A stretch of DNA of 40,600 nucleotides from Cristatella mucedo (taxonomy: Eukaryota > Bryozoa > Phylactolaemata > Cristatellidae): the NCBI GenBank assembly GCA_009760855.2, contig WPIO01000464.1, positions 1-40,600 on the forward strand, written 5' to 3'. The stretch's first letter is position 1. Every line of letters begins with the position of its first letter. The position numbers were made by a program, and so were the translations under genes. Shown here piece by piece: positions 1-10,378 of the stretch. The notes beneath the pieces were generated by a model that had not been told where the DNA came from, ran no database searches, and saw only the letters and a program-made list of their open reading frames with translations.

Positions 1-175
1 AGGTTGCCACTGGTTGGCCTTTTGCTAAATCTGGACCGATAAAAGAAGGCCTGCCACCAGAGCAGGCCTACCGCCGACAAGCACGTGAAAACCATTACCT
101 GGACAGGAACAACGCTTATTTCTTAGCTTGGGGTAGGGAGATACTGAGCTAGGGCACTGATAGTCAGACGTCTAG

Positions 176-1000
176 ATAATAATAATAATAATAATAATGC
201 ACTAGATAAAGCGCCCTCAGAGAACATAATCTCTTTATAGGCGCTTTATATTTGCTGCACAGGGAAATGCAATTGAATGGTGGGTAAAATCGTGCTTGAA
301 AAACAAACAAGAAACGAATAAGATGGTTAAAGGTGACATGGACAGGGTCAGTATGCAAATGCGGTTAGTGGCAGTATGCACTCTGTCAGCAGGCTCAAGC
401 ACATTAGGGACCAATCACAGGGACCCACTAAATGCTGTCCTAAATAGGTGCATTTTTAAGTTTCTTTTAAATGTGGTCAGGTCAGGGGATATTCTGACGC
501 AGGTCGGGAGAGAGTTCCTGGCTTTGGGAGCATACGAACTGAATGCATGGTCTCCAAAGGATTTAAGGTTTGTATGAGGAATTTGTAGACTGTTGGATTC
601 TGAAAAGCGGGTGGTACGATGCTTGGCCTGATGGGGTAGTATATCTGAGAGATATGCTGGAGCCATAGAATGAAGGGACCTAAAAGTGAGCGATAAAACC
701 TTGAAGTCAATCCGTTGCTTGCCTGGTAGCCAGTGCAGGTCGGCGAGAAGTGGAGTAATGTAGCAACGGCGACGCTCACGACAGACAAGCCTAGCTGCAG
801 AGTTTTGCACCAGCTGCTATCACCTGATCGCAGATGCTGGTAGGCCAGAAAGCAGTGAGTTGCAGACGTCGAGACGGGATGTCACGAATGCATGGACCAA
901 TTTGGACGTGGTATCCTCATCTAAACAAGCCCGAATTTTAGAAATGTTATGAAGCTGAAAATAGGCCGACTTGACTGTGGATCTGATATGGTATCCACGA
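176..1000 (-). mobile_element. 5'-truncated CR1/L2-like LINE, 3' end
   Basis: Read on the minus strand, this encodes the C-terminal end of a non-LTR retrotransposon reverse transcriptase. The segment LVHAFVTSRLD is followed by LQLVQN, a DLHWLP block, then LTFRSLHSMAPAYLSDILP and a terminal FSGSL before the stop near 415. These are hallmark blocks of the CR1/L2 superfamily. The frame is broken near 815, between the first block and the rest. After the stop comes an untranslated tail of about 240 bases that ends in AAT repeats at 176-198. The tail can fold: AAAGCGCC at 208-215 pairs with GGCGCTTT at 240-247. Homology fades near 1000, so the copy lacks the endonuclease and the RT palm. It is the best-preserved 3' end in the window and is related to the copies at 24.9-28.3, 33.8, 36.7 and 39.8 kb. 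It is not functional. Confidence 0.88.
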
Positions 1001-1144
1001 AGCCACCTCAGAACAAATGAAATCAGCCAACAAGACAACATTTTGAACCATGAGACCAACCTTGCCGTCTCCTATTTTCCTATAGTGGTCAGTTCAGCAA
1101 AGATATGCTTTTAATAAAAATACAGTCGGTAAAGTTTAAATAAA

Positions 1145-1147
<3 letters not shown>

Positions 1148-1208
<61 letters not shown>
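1148..1208. repeat. TA microsatellite running into TG
   Basis: About 47 bases of alternating TA pass directly into a short TG run. This is a simple repeat in intron sequence, with no sign of function. Confidence 0.95.
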
Positions 1209-1410
1209 AAGTTGGTGTGTAAATAAATATGTGTATATACCGTTGTACATACTTGTATGTAAATATGTGTACCATTTTTAATTTCTCCTAACTCACTTAT
1301 TAACCAAGGTTGTGTGCCATTTCCTATTAGAGTGCTTCTTATACTTTGTTTCCTGGAGTAAAAAGTAAGAAAAACCTTACTGAAGTGAAAATGGGTGTGG
1401 TTACTGAGTA

Positions 1411-1500
1411 ATGGATCTTAGTGCAGGGGTAAGGTGGTCCCTCTTTACGACTGAAGTCGTGTGTTCGATTCATGCAGTGGACGATCCTTCATCGGTCGCA
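1411..1500 (+). mobile_element. tRNA-derived SINE-like fragment
   Basis: An RNA polymerase III A-box-like stretch (TTAGTGCAGGGGTAAGG, about 1418-1434) is followed, at tRNA spacing, by a B box (GTTCGATTC, 1463-1471). A second copy with the same layout lies at 37001-37085. Both share TTAG, GGTAAGG, the GTCGTG before the B box, TGCAG after it and ATCG further on. Two diverged copies at unrelated places suggest a SINE rather than a tRNA gene. The arms do not pair well enough for a working tRNA. Confidence 0.55.
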
Positions 1501-1721
1501 GCAAGCAGTAGAGGTAGCCATTAAGGCACATTTGAAGTTATTGAAAGGAGCCATTGCAATCAGATAATCTGAATAATGATAGCCAGATCCGTTCGTGCGT
1601 CCCAACATATGCTATAAAAAACTGTCTTGGCTAAAACTTCCAGCTACTGTCACTCTTTTCCAGAAGAGTGAGGAAATCTTAAAACCTCACCACCCACGAT
1701 CAATAACTATGAGCCACTATG

Positions 1722-1982
1722 AGCCACCTTTAATTTCAAACTGTAAAATCAAAGGTGACATCAGGCTACATTTTACTCTAACAAATCTCAAGTGAATAAT
1801 TCATCAAAACCTTTTACGAGATCCGTCCCGCTTAGGTCAGGGTTATACAGAAATTTGTATAAATTAAAGTAGGTTACTAGTAAAACAAATTCAATATTAC
1901 CTGATCACTGGTTTAATTTACATAGCAGCAAAAGATCCTTATCGACTATCGCCTGTCTCAAGAAAGGCAACAAAATATTTCC
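1722..1982 (+). repeat. 261-bp direct duplication, copy 1
   Basis: This segment is repeated at 3262-3522 in the same orientation with no gap. By eye I count five differing bases in 261, so the duplication is young. No terminal inverted repeats or recognisable protein are present. Near its left end, CACCTTTAATTT and AAATCAAAGGTG form an inverted pair with one mismatch in both copies. It could be a segmental duplication or a member of an unknown interspersed family. Confidence 0.97.
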
Positions 1983-2616
1983 TAACCTGAGCGGAAATAC
2001 TACGTTCTTTATTTTTATTATGCAGGACAGTGCTGTGGCTTCCAGGGAATCGTAGTGGCCAGTCTCCTTAAGTAAACATAAATTTAGTGGAAATTGTTGG
2101 TAGACGTTTGTGAATAAATTCTGTGTATTGAATGGGTAAGTACGATCCAAGGCACGATTAATAAAATCGTCAGTGCCATATTAATGCTTGGACCTAGTAA
2201 AGCACCTAGAAAGAGATTGAGTTCTAAGAGGTCGCTTTATAATGAGTGTTATTCTTATTAATAATATTACTATCACTAGACAAATCTGGATGCTTGGCTA
2301 AATTTAGAAGAAAATGTCGCATTGGGCACTTTAAATGCTCCGTGGAAGAGTTTTAAATGGGTTAGATCGTGAAACACGCGATATCTACAAACATGAATTT
2401 TCTGTTGCAGTGTTCTTTTATCGGCTATGTTTTTTTCAGCCAAGGTATGCATTCGAGAGGTACTTTAATCTAAAGTTTCTAGAAAATATAGTGCAGTCGT
2501 TTATATCTTACTTGGGTGCAATCAAATTTGCTTCCAAGCCGATACCTGCAGTGAAGGATACACAACTTCTGTCTAAACGATTAGCTGCGTCAAGAATCTC
2601 TAGTCAAGAAACTTAC

Positions 2617-2820
2617 CTTGTGCACACTGAAGCATGGTTCCAGCTTCTTGCCAGCTCCAAGTTCCATTTTCCATACATGTTCCAGAGGAGCTTCCACCTG
2701 TACTGGCATAACCTTCTGAGCATGCCAGATTTACCGTATCATTGGCCAGGTAATCTGAACTTCTCTTAAGCGACCAGCTCTGATTCACGATCGTGTACTG
2801 ATTTGGTGATAAAGTGCAGC
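2617..2820 (-). CDS. Sushi (CCP) module exon 7 of the visible array
   Basis: This 204-bp exon encodes one complete sushi module, 68 codons. The acceptor is TTTTTCAG just above 2820, and the donor CAAG|GTAAGT follows 2617. Both splice sites split a codon after its first base (phase 1-1), the usual symmetry for sushi domains. The four cysteines fall at NLAC, GTC and LQC after the opening GCT, with the CSEGY motif after the second cysteine and WSW between the third and fourth. In this family the cysteines pair 1-3 and 2-4. Three N-glycosylation sequons (NQS, NDT, NGT) fit an extracellular protein. The preceding exon is 4255-4455. No later exon is seen, and no stop follows, so the protein continues outside the window. 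Sushi modules commonly mediate protein or carbohydrate binding in adhesion and complement-type proteins, and the partner here is unknown. Confidence 0.88.
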
Positions 2821-2887
2821 CTGAAAAATGTCGCTGTTTCAATACAGGTCTTACCTAAACAAATTGCAACAGCAAACCAGTCTGCAG

Positions 2888-3035
2888 TTCTCCACTCTCT
2901 CCCCTCTCTTTTTCTCTCTTTCTTTCTCTTTCTCCCACTCTCTCTTTCTCTCTCCCACTCTCTCGCTTCTCACTCTACGTCTCTCCTCCTCTCTCTTTCA
3001 CACACACTCCTCTCTTTCTCGCGCTCTCTCTCGTG
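2888..3035. repeat. CT-rich low-complexity tract
   Basis: About 150 bases consist almost only of C and T, with CTCTCT and TTTCTCTTTC runs and some CA near the end. In the transcript of the sushi gene it is a GA-rich run some 70-215 bases upstream of the acceptor of the 2617-2820 exon. Such tracts can form triplex DNA, but no role is shown here. Confidence 0.9.
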
Positions 3036-3261
3036 CAACGTTGTAAAGCCTACTTTCTGCCTTGGCGATATTACCGAACCCAATTCCACGTCAAAAACCT
3101 AGAGGAGATACATAAATAACTTTGTCCTAAAAATAGCCTAGGTATGAGATATTTGAGGAAATAAAAATGAAACTGAAAAGGTGAATTGAGTCTGCTAGCC
3201 ACTCAAACTAATATTGGCCATTGATTTTGAATGTGTTGTTCATGTGAAGTACTACTCATGT

Positions 3262-3522
3262 AGCCACCTTTAATTTCAAACTGTAAAATCAAAGGTGACA
3301 TCAGGCTACATTTTAATCTAACAAATCTCAAGTGATTAATTCATCAAAACCTTTTACGAGATCCGTCCCGCTTAGGTCAGGGTTATACAGAAATTTGTAT
3401 AAATTAAAGTAGGTTACTAGTAAAACAAATTCAATATTACCTGATCACTGGTTTAATTTACATAGCAGCAGAAGATCCTTATCGACTATCGCCTGTCTCA
3501 CGGAAGGCAACAAAATATTTCC
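3262..3522 (+). repeat. 261-bp direct duplication, copy 2
   Basis: This is the second copy of the segment at 1722-1982, with about 98 percent identity by hand count. Its right edge lies about a dozen bases from the AAT-rich end of the LINE tail at 3535. The two copies therefore sit on either side of the 2617-2820 exon, which lies between them. Confidence 0.97.
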
Positions 3523-3534
3523 AGCGGTCCTGCT

Positions 3535-3682
3535 CAATAATAATAATAATAATAATGATAATAACAATTCATTTGATAAAGTGCCCTCAGAGAACTTAAT
3601 CTCTCTCTAGGTGCTTTAAATTTGCTGCAAAGTGAAATGCAATTGAATGGTAAGTAAAATCATGGTTGAAAAACAAACAAAA
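3535..3682 (-). mobile_element. Short LINE 3' tail (about 150 bp)
   Basis: AAT repeats are followed by the same untranslated tail as the LINE at 176-1000: GCCCTCAGAGAAC, the GGTGCTTTAAATTTGCTG block, ATGCAATTGAATGG and TTGAAAAACAAACAAA. No coding part is attached. This is either an extremely 5'-truncated LINE copy or a SINE that shares the LINE tail. Tails of similar length also occur at 25887-26005 and 26876-26985. Confidence 0.85.
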
Positions 3683-4254
3683 TGAAAATTGCTCAAAATC
3701 TCGATCGCGGTCCTGAAGTGTGTTCACCTAACCCCCTGCTGGCGTCTGCTGGTGCAGTTCTGCTGGGTCTTAGCCCAAACATATGGTAAGATTACTTCGC
3801 AAATCACACGACGTTAGATCGAGCCCTGAAGCAGGTGGTCGTTAGTTATATGAGCACTTCGACCAGGGAATGATTGAGGTGATTGGTCTTTTACCACTAT
3901 ATAAATGAAGAATTCCAATTTGCCGACCCTTAAACTACTTTTAGAAGCTACGCTTATTTGTAATATGTTAATAGTAAACAGGTATGTGTTAATTCAGAAG
4001 TTATCTGCATCTGTAATAGAACCAGGTTAGGCCAAAAACAGCATTGTGTCAGTTTCAGATGTAAGTTTAATACAAGAGTCATTTTCAAGACTACAATTTT
4101 GCAGCCACCAAACAATTCTTACAAAGCGAGACAGGGAGATTGGCTTTGCTGAGACTGCGATAGCTGTAATTTCTATACTTCACAACTTCAAAAAATATGT
4201 ATGGATGTCTTAACTTGATGCCTTGCCTATATATTAACAGTCGATATTACTTGC

Positions 4255-4455
4255 CTGGAGAACAGCTAAGGTTTGATTCCCCACCACTCCATTTCCAAGT
4301 TCCCATTGAGCACTTGACATAGCTGTATGCTGCTGTCGGTACGTACGCCTTGTCGCATGTTATTCCTAACAAAGTTCCCGCCGAGTAGGTACTGTTCCAG
4401 CTGGCACCACTGGATGGGATGACTCCGTCGCCAAATGATGGTGTACTGCAGCGAT
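4255..4455 (-). CDS. Sushi (CCP) module exon 6 of the visible array
   Basis: This 201-bp exon of 67 codons encodes one sushi module. The acceptor TTTTATAG sits just above 4455. The donor after 4255 reads CCAG|GCAAGT, a good match to the rare GC-AG intron class. Both boundaries are phase 1, as in the neighbouring exons. Cysteines occur at DRC, GITC, VKC and LSC, with WKW between the third and fourth. The usual Gly-Tyr after the second cysteine is Ala-Tyr here (CDKAY). Sequons NST and NLS suggest secretion and glycosylation. The previous exon is 13317-13526, 8.9 kb upstream, and the next is 2617-2820. The start codon is not here: an upstream in-frame ATG at 4520 belongs to the intron. Confidence 0.85.
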
Positions 4456-5149
4456 CTATAAAATTTGCATTGTTCGCAAAAAACAATGAGTTTTTTTTAT
4501 TTAGGTAGCATTTTATCGTCATGCATTTTCAGACATGATATTTGTCTTCTTGAATGGCTTACTTGCATGCTATGAAAAAATTCTGGTAGCTGCTTAGATT
4601 TCAAGAGTGACCTGATTAAAACTTCTTTCCATTGAGGCAGGCAAAAGTGTTATCTAGCACATACGATAATTAACGGTAACAGTGCAATGGGTGTTCAAGC
4701 TGTTGTATACAAGTTTTCTGCAGCGCATTTGACGCAACTACTGAAATTTCTCTACAGTCATGGTGTTTTAATTCCTAGTGATGTGGCATAGATGGTTTCG
4801 TAGACAAAGTAACAAAAGGCGTATCTTTTTAGGCAGTATTTCGCTTAATCTATTGTGTACTACTCTGAATAGCCAGTTAGCCTAACCAATAGCCTCGTTG
4901 ACCGGAACAGCCGAGGCTGCCTTACTAATATTTATAAGTTCGCCGAGGTGAGTGAGGAGCTACTAAATTACACAGCTTCCAAAGCTCAAGGCTTACTAGG
5001 CACTGCCAGTTGAGAGGACGGCAAGCAAAGGTAGGTAAGTGTATTAGTTTTTCAGATAGATTGACTGGTCATAGTTCCAAGGAATAGCCCACTTAAGGCC
5101 TTCCTGACCGCTGGGTCTGAGCCCAAGTGCTCGATTGTACGAAGAATCC

Positions 5150-6480
5150 ATGACCCGGGTCTCGGACGTCCGTGTTCGGTGCTTTCTGTTTACAGTCCGG
5201 GTTGTGGTGTAACACCGAATTCTCGGCGGAGTAGGCGTAGCCTGACGCTTACCGAGCGGCTTAACCTACCGCCCGATGCCATTCGGTTCGTGCCTACGCG
5301 TATTAAGCAGGCCGCCATGAAACAAAATTTTCTGGCTCTGACCTACTTATCGTTACTAAAAGGGGTCGTGAGTCTGCGGCGTGAATTGGAAAGCAAGGCA
5401 CAAATTTGGGATTTTACTTGGCTTCATTCGCAAGCGCACAAAGTCGCTGCGCGTCTAGCTCAGTTTTATCTCCACACTCCTCGCACTCTCTCAACAGCAC
5501 ACGCACTCTTGTGGAGAGAATATGTCCTCGCACTTAGGCTACCTACTTCTGTTGTGGGGAAACGACCCAAATAGGACGAGTCCGAACCGGAGCTTAGACC
5601 CTGACTGGAGAACTAGGGCTCTGCTTCCACCTTACCGGCAGGAGTACTTCACGAGCTACAACAAGCACTCTTGCGGGGGAAATACGTCTCCACACTTAGG
5701 CTACCAGCGTCTCTAGGGGGAACGACACAAATAGACGGACAAGCCCGAACCAACGGAATAACTCATACAAACACCAGCTACGTCTAGTTCGCACAGACAA
5801 ATCCTTATGACAAGACCACGTGCGAGCGTGCACACACAAAACACAAAAGAAACACAAAATGCTAGCTCAGTCTTGATACGACAGTATTCGGCGGAGTATT
5901 CACCAAATTCTCGTAGCGCTGTCTCGTTCTGTTCCATCAATCGCCGGCGAAAAGATCACCCTCCTCCCTCGCTTTCTGAGAAACGAGTCCAAAGGCGTCG
6001 AAGCTCGGAGCCGAAGAGCGAGAGAGAGAGCAGGAGTCGAACAGACAACCGAGACGGAGCGTTGCTCGACTCCTTAATACGTAGCTGAGACAATGGGGCA
6101 AGAGCTTAGTGGTATTGGGCCCAGTACAGTGGCCCATTACGGTAAGGAATTAAGACTGTCGCTAGGCCACTGGAAGGACACCGCAGTCCAGCTTGAATGC
6201 CGAATAGGTCCCAGACGATTCTTTTTGGACAGAGTTATGGCCGAGGTTGACAGGCCAGCCAACATCAATCAGCCACTCACGCAGGTAGCAGACCAATTAT
6301 TAAGGCCGCTGGTCTCAGAGCTGCCTGGCTTGCTCTTAAGCTCTTGCTCTCTTATAGCACTGGCGCTCCTCCCTCGCTCACTGCTCTAGGACAAAGGAGT
6401 TCTTGCCCGCCGCCGAACAGCTCTTGTTCACGCAAAAATTAAGCCAAGGCCAGGGCGGCGCTACAGTGGGTTTGAATCCT
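5150..6480. other. GC- and CpG-richer block of unknown origin
   Basis: This block stands out from its AT-rich surroundings by many CpG steps. It contains an imperfect repeat (see 5501-5753) and two related motifs, TTCTCGGCGGAGTAGG at 5219 and TTCGGCGGAGTATTC near 5887. Open frames on the plus strand (5179-5574 and 6093-6389) have no family features that I recognise. It could be an old LTR or other transposon insertion, or a CpG island with an unseen promoter. I see no primer-binding site or matched terminal repeats that would decide it. Confidence 0.5.
5501..5753 (+). repeat. Two diverged copies of a 90-bp unit, 162 bp apart
   Basis: The segment 5501-5590 recurs at 5663-5753 with the shared landmarks GCACTCTTG, ACTTAGGCTACC, AACGACCCAAATAG or AACGACACAAATAG, and CCGAACC. 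The offset is 162-163 bases throughout. This is an old partial tandem duplication inside the GC-rich block. Direct subrepeats of this kind are common in LTRs, but they are not proof of one. Confidence 0.85.
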
Positions 6481-6673
6481 GCAGCATTTGAAGTATGTGC
6501 TTGTACCCTTATAGCTGTTTCCAAGCACCGAGTCAGCTCTTTGGACCAAATTTAATTAATCGGGCTGTTGAGTTAGCCACCTCTTTAATCGATGTATCTG
6601 GTCACTTTAGGCATGAAGACTTGTTTTCAATGATGGCTGAATATTTTTTCTACCCTCTTTGTCCGTAACAGAT

Positions 6674-6840
6674 CACTATATTTATATTTATATTTATTTA
6701 TTATTATTATATTATATTTATATCTATATTTATATCTATATATAACAAAGCACTATATTTATATTTATATTTATTTATTATTATTATATTATATTTATAT
6801 CTATATTTATATTTATATATAACAGATCACTATATTAACA
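6674..6840. repeat. 77-bp AT-rich tandem repeat, two units plus a partial third
   Basis: A unit starting CACTATATTTATATTT and ending near ATATATAACA begins at 6674, 6751 and 6828, an exact 77-base period. The two full units differ at only a few bases. It is built almost only of A and T, with internal TTATTATTA. This is a minisatellite with no evident function. Confidence 0.93.
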
Positions 6841-7409
6841 GGTTGAGCGATAAACCGTTTTCACTCCTTTTCCACTGTTAATCTTAGTGGGGAAAAATGC
6901 GGGTTCATGACTTGTTTGTTGGCATTAGCATTTTTGCAAATCTAGCAATCATTCGTAAGGTATTCTCAAATTGAATTATCTTCACAGACCTGGAGGATAA
7001 GAGTCGTGAAAGAGTTTATTAGTGATTTCTGAATGAAGAGTATTTGGATCCATATGTGTGAAAATCATTTATGAAAATCGCATGTTGTATTTTATAGTGT
7101 GAAATTGAGCTCAGTTTTTGGTGTTGTGCGTGCCACGAGAGCGTTTGCTCTCATCCAATTCTCATTTCGACTTTTCAGACCTCTTGCACCTTAGGTCCTA
7201 TTGAGTGAGAACCTATAATGACCACGCTCTTACTAATAATTTAAGTAAAAGCATTTTGATAATAATTCCGAATAAAAAAGTTTATATAGAGACGTGAAAG
7301 AACTAGATCTCTTTCTAGGTTGCTACCTTGCTCCCGTGGCATTCGAATGCCGTCAAGTATGTTGAATTTGCTTCAAATACCCGCTGGATATGATTAAAAA
7401 AGTGACTCG

Positions 7410-7500
7410 GATCACTTTGGTTGAGCAGTGGTAAGAACTTGCATGGTGCTTCCTACCACAGTCCAGTTTTTGAGCCATGACATTCGTTTATACCAGAAGT
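7410..7500 (+). mobile_element. Possible third copy of the tRNA-derived SINE
   Basis: TTTGGTTGAGCAGTGGTAAG resembles an A box and aligns with the SINE-like pieces at 1411 and 37001. The region where the B box should be (about 7463-7475) is degenerate. GACATTCG downstream matches the end of the aligned block. The resemblance is weak. Confidence 0.3.
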
Positions 7501-7784
7501 GAACGATTTCTGCTCCATCGGCTATTCCACTTATCTTTTTTTAATTTCAAATTGCCCAGTCTTTTGGGTGTTTCTGTTTAGAGAATTAGTGGAGAAAACA
7601 GAAGTGCACTTCAAGCCGGAGACTATCTCTATCTCCTAACCTCATGTTTACAGGTCCAGTGCCCGATTTGATTAAGTTTTAAAGACTGCTCTTCATACTG
7701 AGTTCAACCCAGGGCTATAATGCCCAGGCCTAATATTATGTACATAAAATATAGATGTAAATCTTTGAATACATTTCAGATGGA

Positions 7785-7856
7785 CTAGCCGAGTCGAACT
7801 TTTGACCTCCTCATTTAAGTGGAGTGTGCTGCTCGTTGATCGGCCTAGAGATCCAT
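7785..7856 (-). mobile_element. tRNA-like fragment (SINE or tRNA pseudogene)
   Basis: On the minus strand, an A-box-like TAGGCCGATCAACGAG (7847-7832) is followed 48 bases later by a B box GTTCGACTC (7799-7791). That spacing is usual for tRNAs with a long variable arm. The acceptor and anticodon arms pair only partly, so it is unlikely to be a working tRNA gene. Confidence 0.35.
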
Positions 7857-10330
7857 CCAACCAGCATGTGCAGAGGCACGGATACAACTACACAATTGGC
7901 TGAACTATTTGAGGGATAGATGAATCCTTAAATTACTAGACCTAGCAAATTATAGTGGATGACACTCATTAGGAGAGGTTTGCAGTAGGTTTTACAAGTA
8001 AAGAAGATTAAACTGTATTACATCTGCTCACTTCCACAGGCACTTGAACACCTAGAGTCATGCAGCCTTTCATTTATGATTTACAGCCCCCAGGACATGC
8101 ACAAGAAAACATAGCTGAATAGAGCAGTTGGTAAATGTAGCTCTCAAAATTTCACAACTTTACATTAAATATAAGTAAAGCGACGATTGAAACTTATTAA
8201 TAGCTTTACAGCTTGACTAGATTGTATGTAGATACGGGCGATCCTAAAAGTGTCTTAATTTTCTCTTATATATCCCACTAGCTTCTCATCATAACTCGTG
8301 CTGCGGAAGAATGCTTTCTGCTGCACAGTCAACATAAATGAATCCATATTAAGTCGCCTCGTCCCTTTATTCACCACAGACCGTTCTAGTTGAGTGCCAT
8401 GGTACTTCGGTTTAGCCTCTAGAACGTTTTAATCCCGTTCAATTGACAAAATGTCAAAACCAGCCACATCGACTTTGACATCTTGCAGAAATATGAAGAC
8501 TTGTATACAATGCTAAGTTCAAAGAGAAGCTTTAGTTTTTTGAGAAGCAGTTAAAACCTTTTAGTTTAGTTGCCCGAAATCAGTGCAGAAACTGTCACTG
8601 CATTGCATTAGGCCACATATAGACTTTCCAAGATCACATAACGGATTCAAAAAAAATGCTTGCCCTCAGCCAGATGGCCACGTAAAAAGCACGTATATGC
8701 TACTCACGGATAAGAGCTCTTTTCCTATCAAGCCACGACGTAGTACTTTGTTGAGCCTCAGCCCAGCTCTATCATAAGAAGCTGATAAAATCTTCCCTTC
8801 GGGAAACTTGTTTGCCCCCTTCTCACCACCGGGAACCGCTAGCACAATTGATTCACTGTGAAGGTAGTAAATCTCCTCGTCAGTGCTGAAACCTCTAATG
8901 TTTTCAAATGCATCTGTTCTGCCTTACTGAGGCTCGAAATTGATTTGAGTATTTTCAGGCTTGTGCAAAACAGAACGACCGAGAGCCGCTTGGCGCCAAT
9001 ACTATGCTGAAGAACGCTTGCCTCAGTTGGGCCGGGCTGACAATCCAGTGACCATGCGGATTGCCTATTGATTGATCTTTACAGACAGCCGTCCTTTTAG
9101 CGCCCAAAACAAGGCATTAACGCTTCAGCTTTGAATGTCCACATAATGCGCTTAAGCCGTGTCGCATTGCGAGGTGTGACTAGCTTGTCTATCGTTGTTT
9201 ATGAGCTTAAAGGTGCTGAAATTATGCGTTTTCCATAATCAGAGGTTATTATGCTTCCAAATATATCTTTTTACTACTAGTTGAACTACCATTTGCAAGT
9301 CAATAATGCTAAATTTGGTGCCAAACTTTAATCTTTTTCTGGACACTAGCTTGAGTGTTGGTTGTTACGAATGTGTTTATACTCATTGGCAGAGCTGGGA
9401 TTTTCACCTGGGGGGTGACAAGGCACAAAAACATTGTACGAAAGGGGCAACACCCTCAAGATTTTCAAGATCGGGCCAGACCCGCAGTTTATGAAAACCA
9501 TATCCTAAGATACATAGTGTTTACTCTACGCGAACCCAGGACTTGCTTATTGAGTGAACCTAAAGCTTAATTACTTCGTTGGTGACAGTCTCATTGTTTA
9601 GAAAAACTATGGGGTGGCCGAGCTTGCTGCCCCACTGTCAGGGAGCCGAATGGCACCTGCCCCTTTGCCTCCTGGTTGTGAGCATTTTAGCTTTAGCTTA
9701 ACCAATTTGCCCCTTTATTAGCGAAAATAAATGTAATGGCTAATGTGCTTCGTTACATAATTCTAGCTCATGAGTCAAGCGTCTTCCAGTATTTTGAGAC
9801 TGGATAGATAAATACACTCAAGCAAAAACTGTTTGCTTGCTTGGTTTTAAATTGGTCCTCAAATCACTACCGATGAAAATACGTGTTAAATTTGCATTTG
9901 TGCTAATTCTTTATGTTATATTTAACACGGGTCATTTAAGCACAGGTCAATGCGAAATAGGTAATAATAATACTTGAGTTGTTTGTTTGAGCTAATCATA
10001 ACGATCTTTGATTTACTCCGAGCACGTATCTCTGAGTCGTGGTAACGAGGTTAGTCATCGTAATGGCGGGCGTATGCAGTGGTGCTCTTGATGTGAGTCT
10101 AAAAGGGTTCATGGAATGAGTAAACAAATTACTATCAGTAATCCAAAGTCTCAATTTGGTTCCAATATCTTCCCGCAAAATAAGTAAGGAGTGAGTTTAG
10201 GGTGCGAAAAATAAGTTTCGCTAAAATACGAATAAATTTCAGGGCAAATTCGAAAGTCACCAGGACTCCTAAGCAAGATTTCAGGCTCAAAAGTCCACTG
10301 ATCGAGGTCTAATTATTCCGAGTGATTTCT

Positions 10331-10378
10331 GATTCTTGCCACTGATTCTTGCCACTGATTCTTGCCACTGATTCTTGC
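10331..10378 (+). repeat. 13-bp tandem repeat, nearly four units
   Basis: The unit GATTCTTGCCACT occurs three times perfectly, followed by a fourth, partial unit ending GATTCTTGC. This is a short minisatellite within an intron. Confidence 0.95.

Larger units (their letters stand above)
1..2616 (-). other. Partial intron downstream of the last visible sushi exon
   Basis: This is intronic sequence, or gene 3' region, following the donor of the 2617-2820 exon. No further sushi exon (paired Cys, Gly-Tyr and Trp-x-Trp signature) is visible, so the gene continues beyond base 1. It holds a truncated LINE, a TA/TG microsatellite, a SINE-like piece and the first copy of a 261-bp duplication. Bases 47-69 form a perfect 8-bp inverted repeat around a 7-base loop, a possible small hairpin of unknown meaning. 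I see nothing recognisable in 1983-2616. Confidence 0.6.
2821..4254 (-). other. Intron, 1434 bp, GC-AG type
   Basis: This is the shortest complete intron of the gene. It starts with GCAAGT, a GC donor, instead of GT, and ends with TTTTTCAG. It holds a long pyrimidine tract on the plus strand (purine-rich in the transcript), the second copy of the 261-bp duplication and a short LINE tail. I see nothing recognisable in 3690-4240. Confidence 0.75.

Noticed and set aside
2335-2769. A plus-strand frame of 144 codons
   Set aside because: It overlaps the sushi exon antisense and is explained by it.
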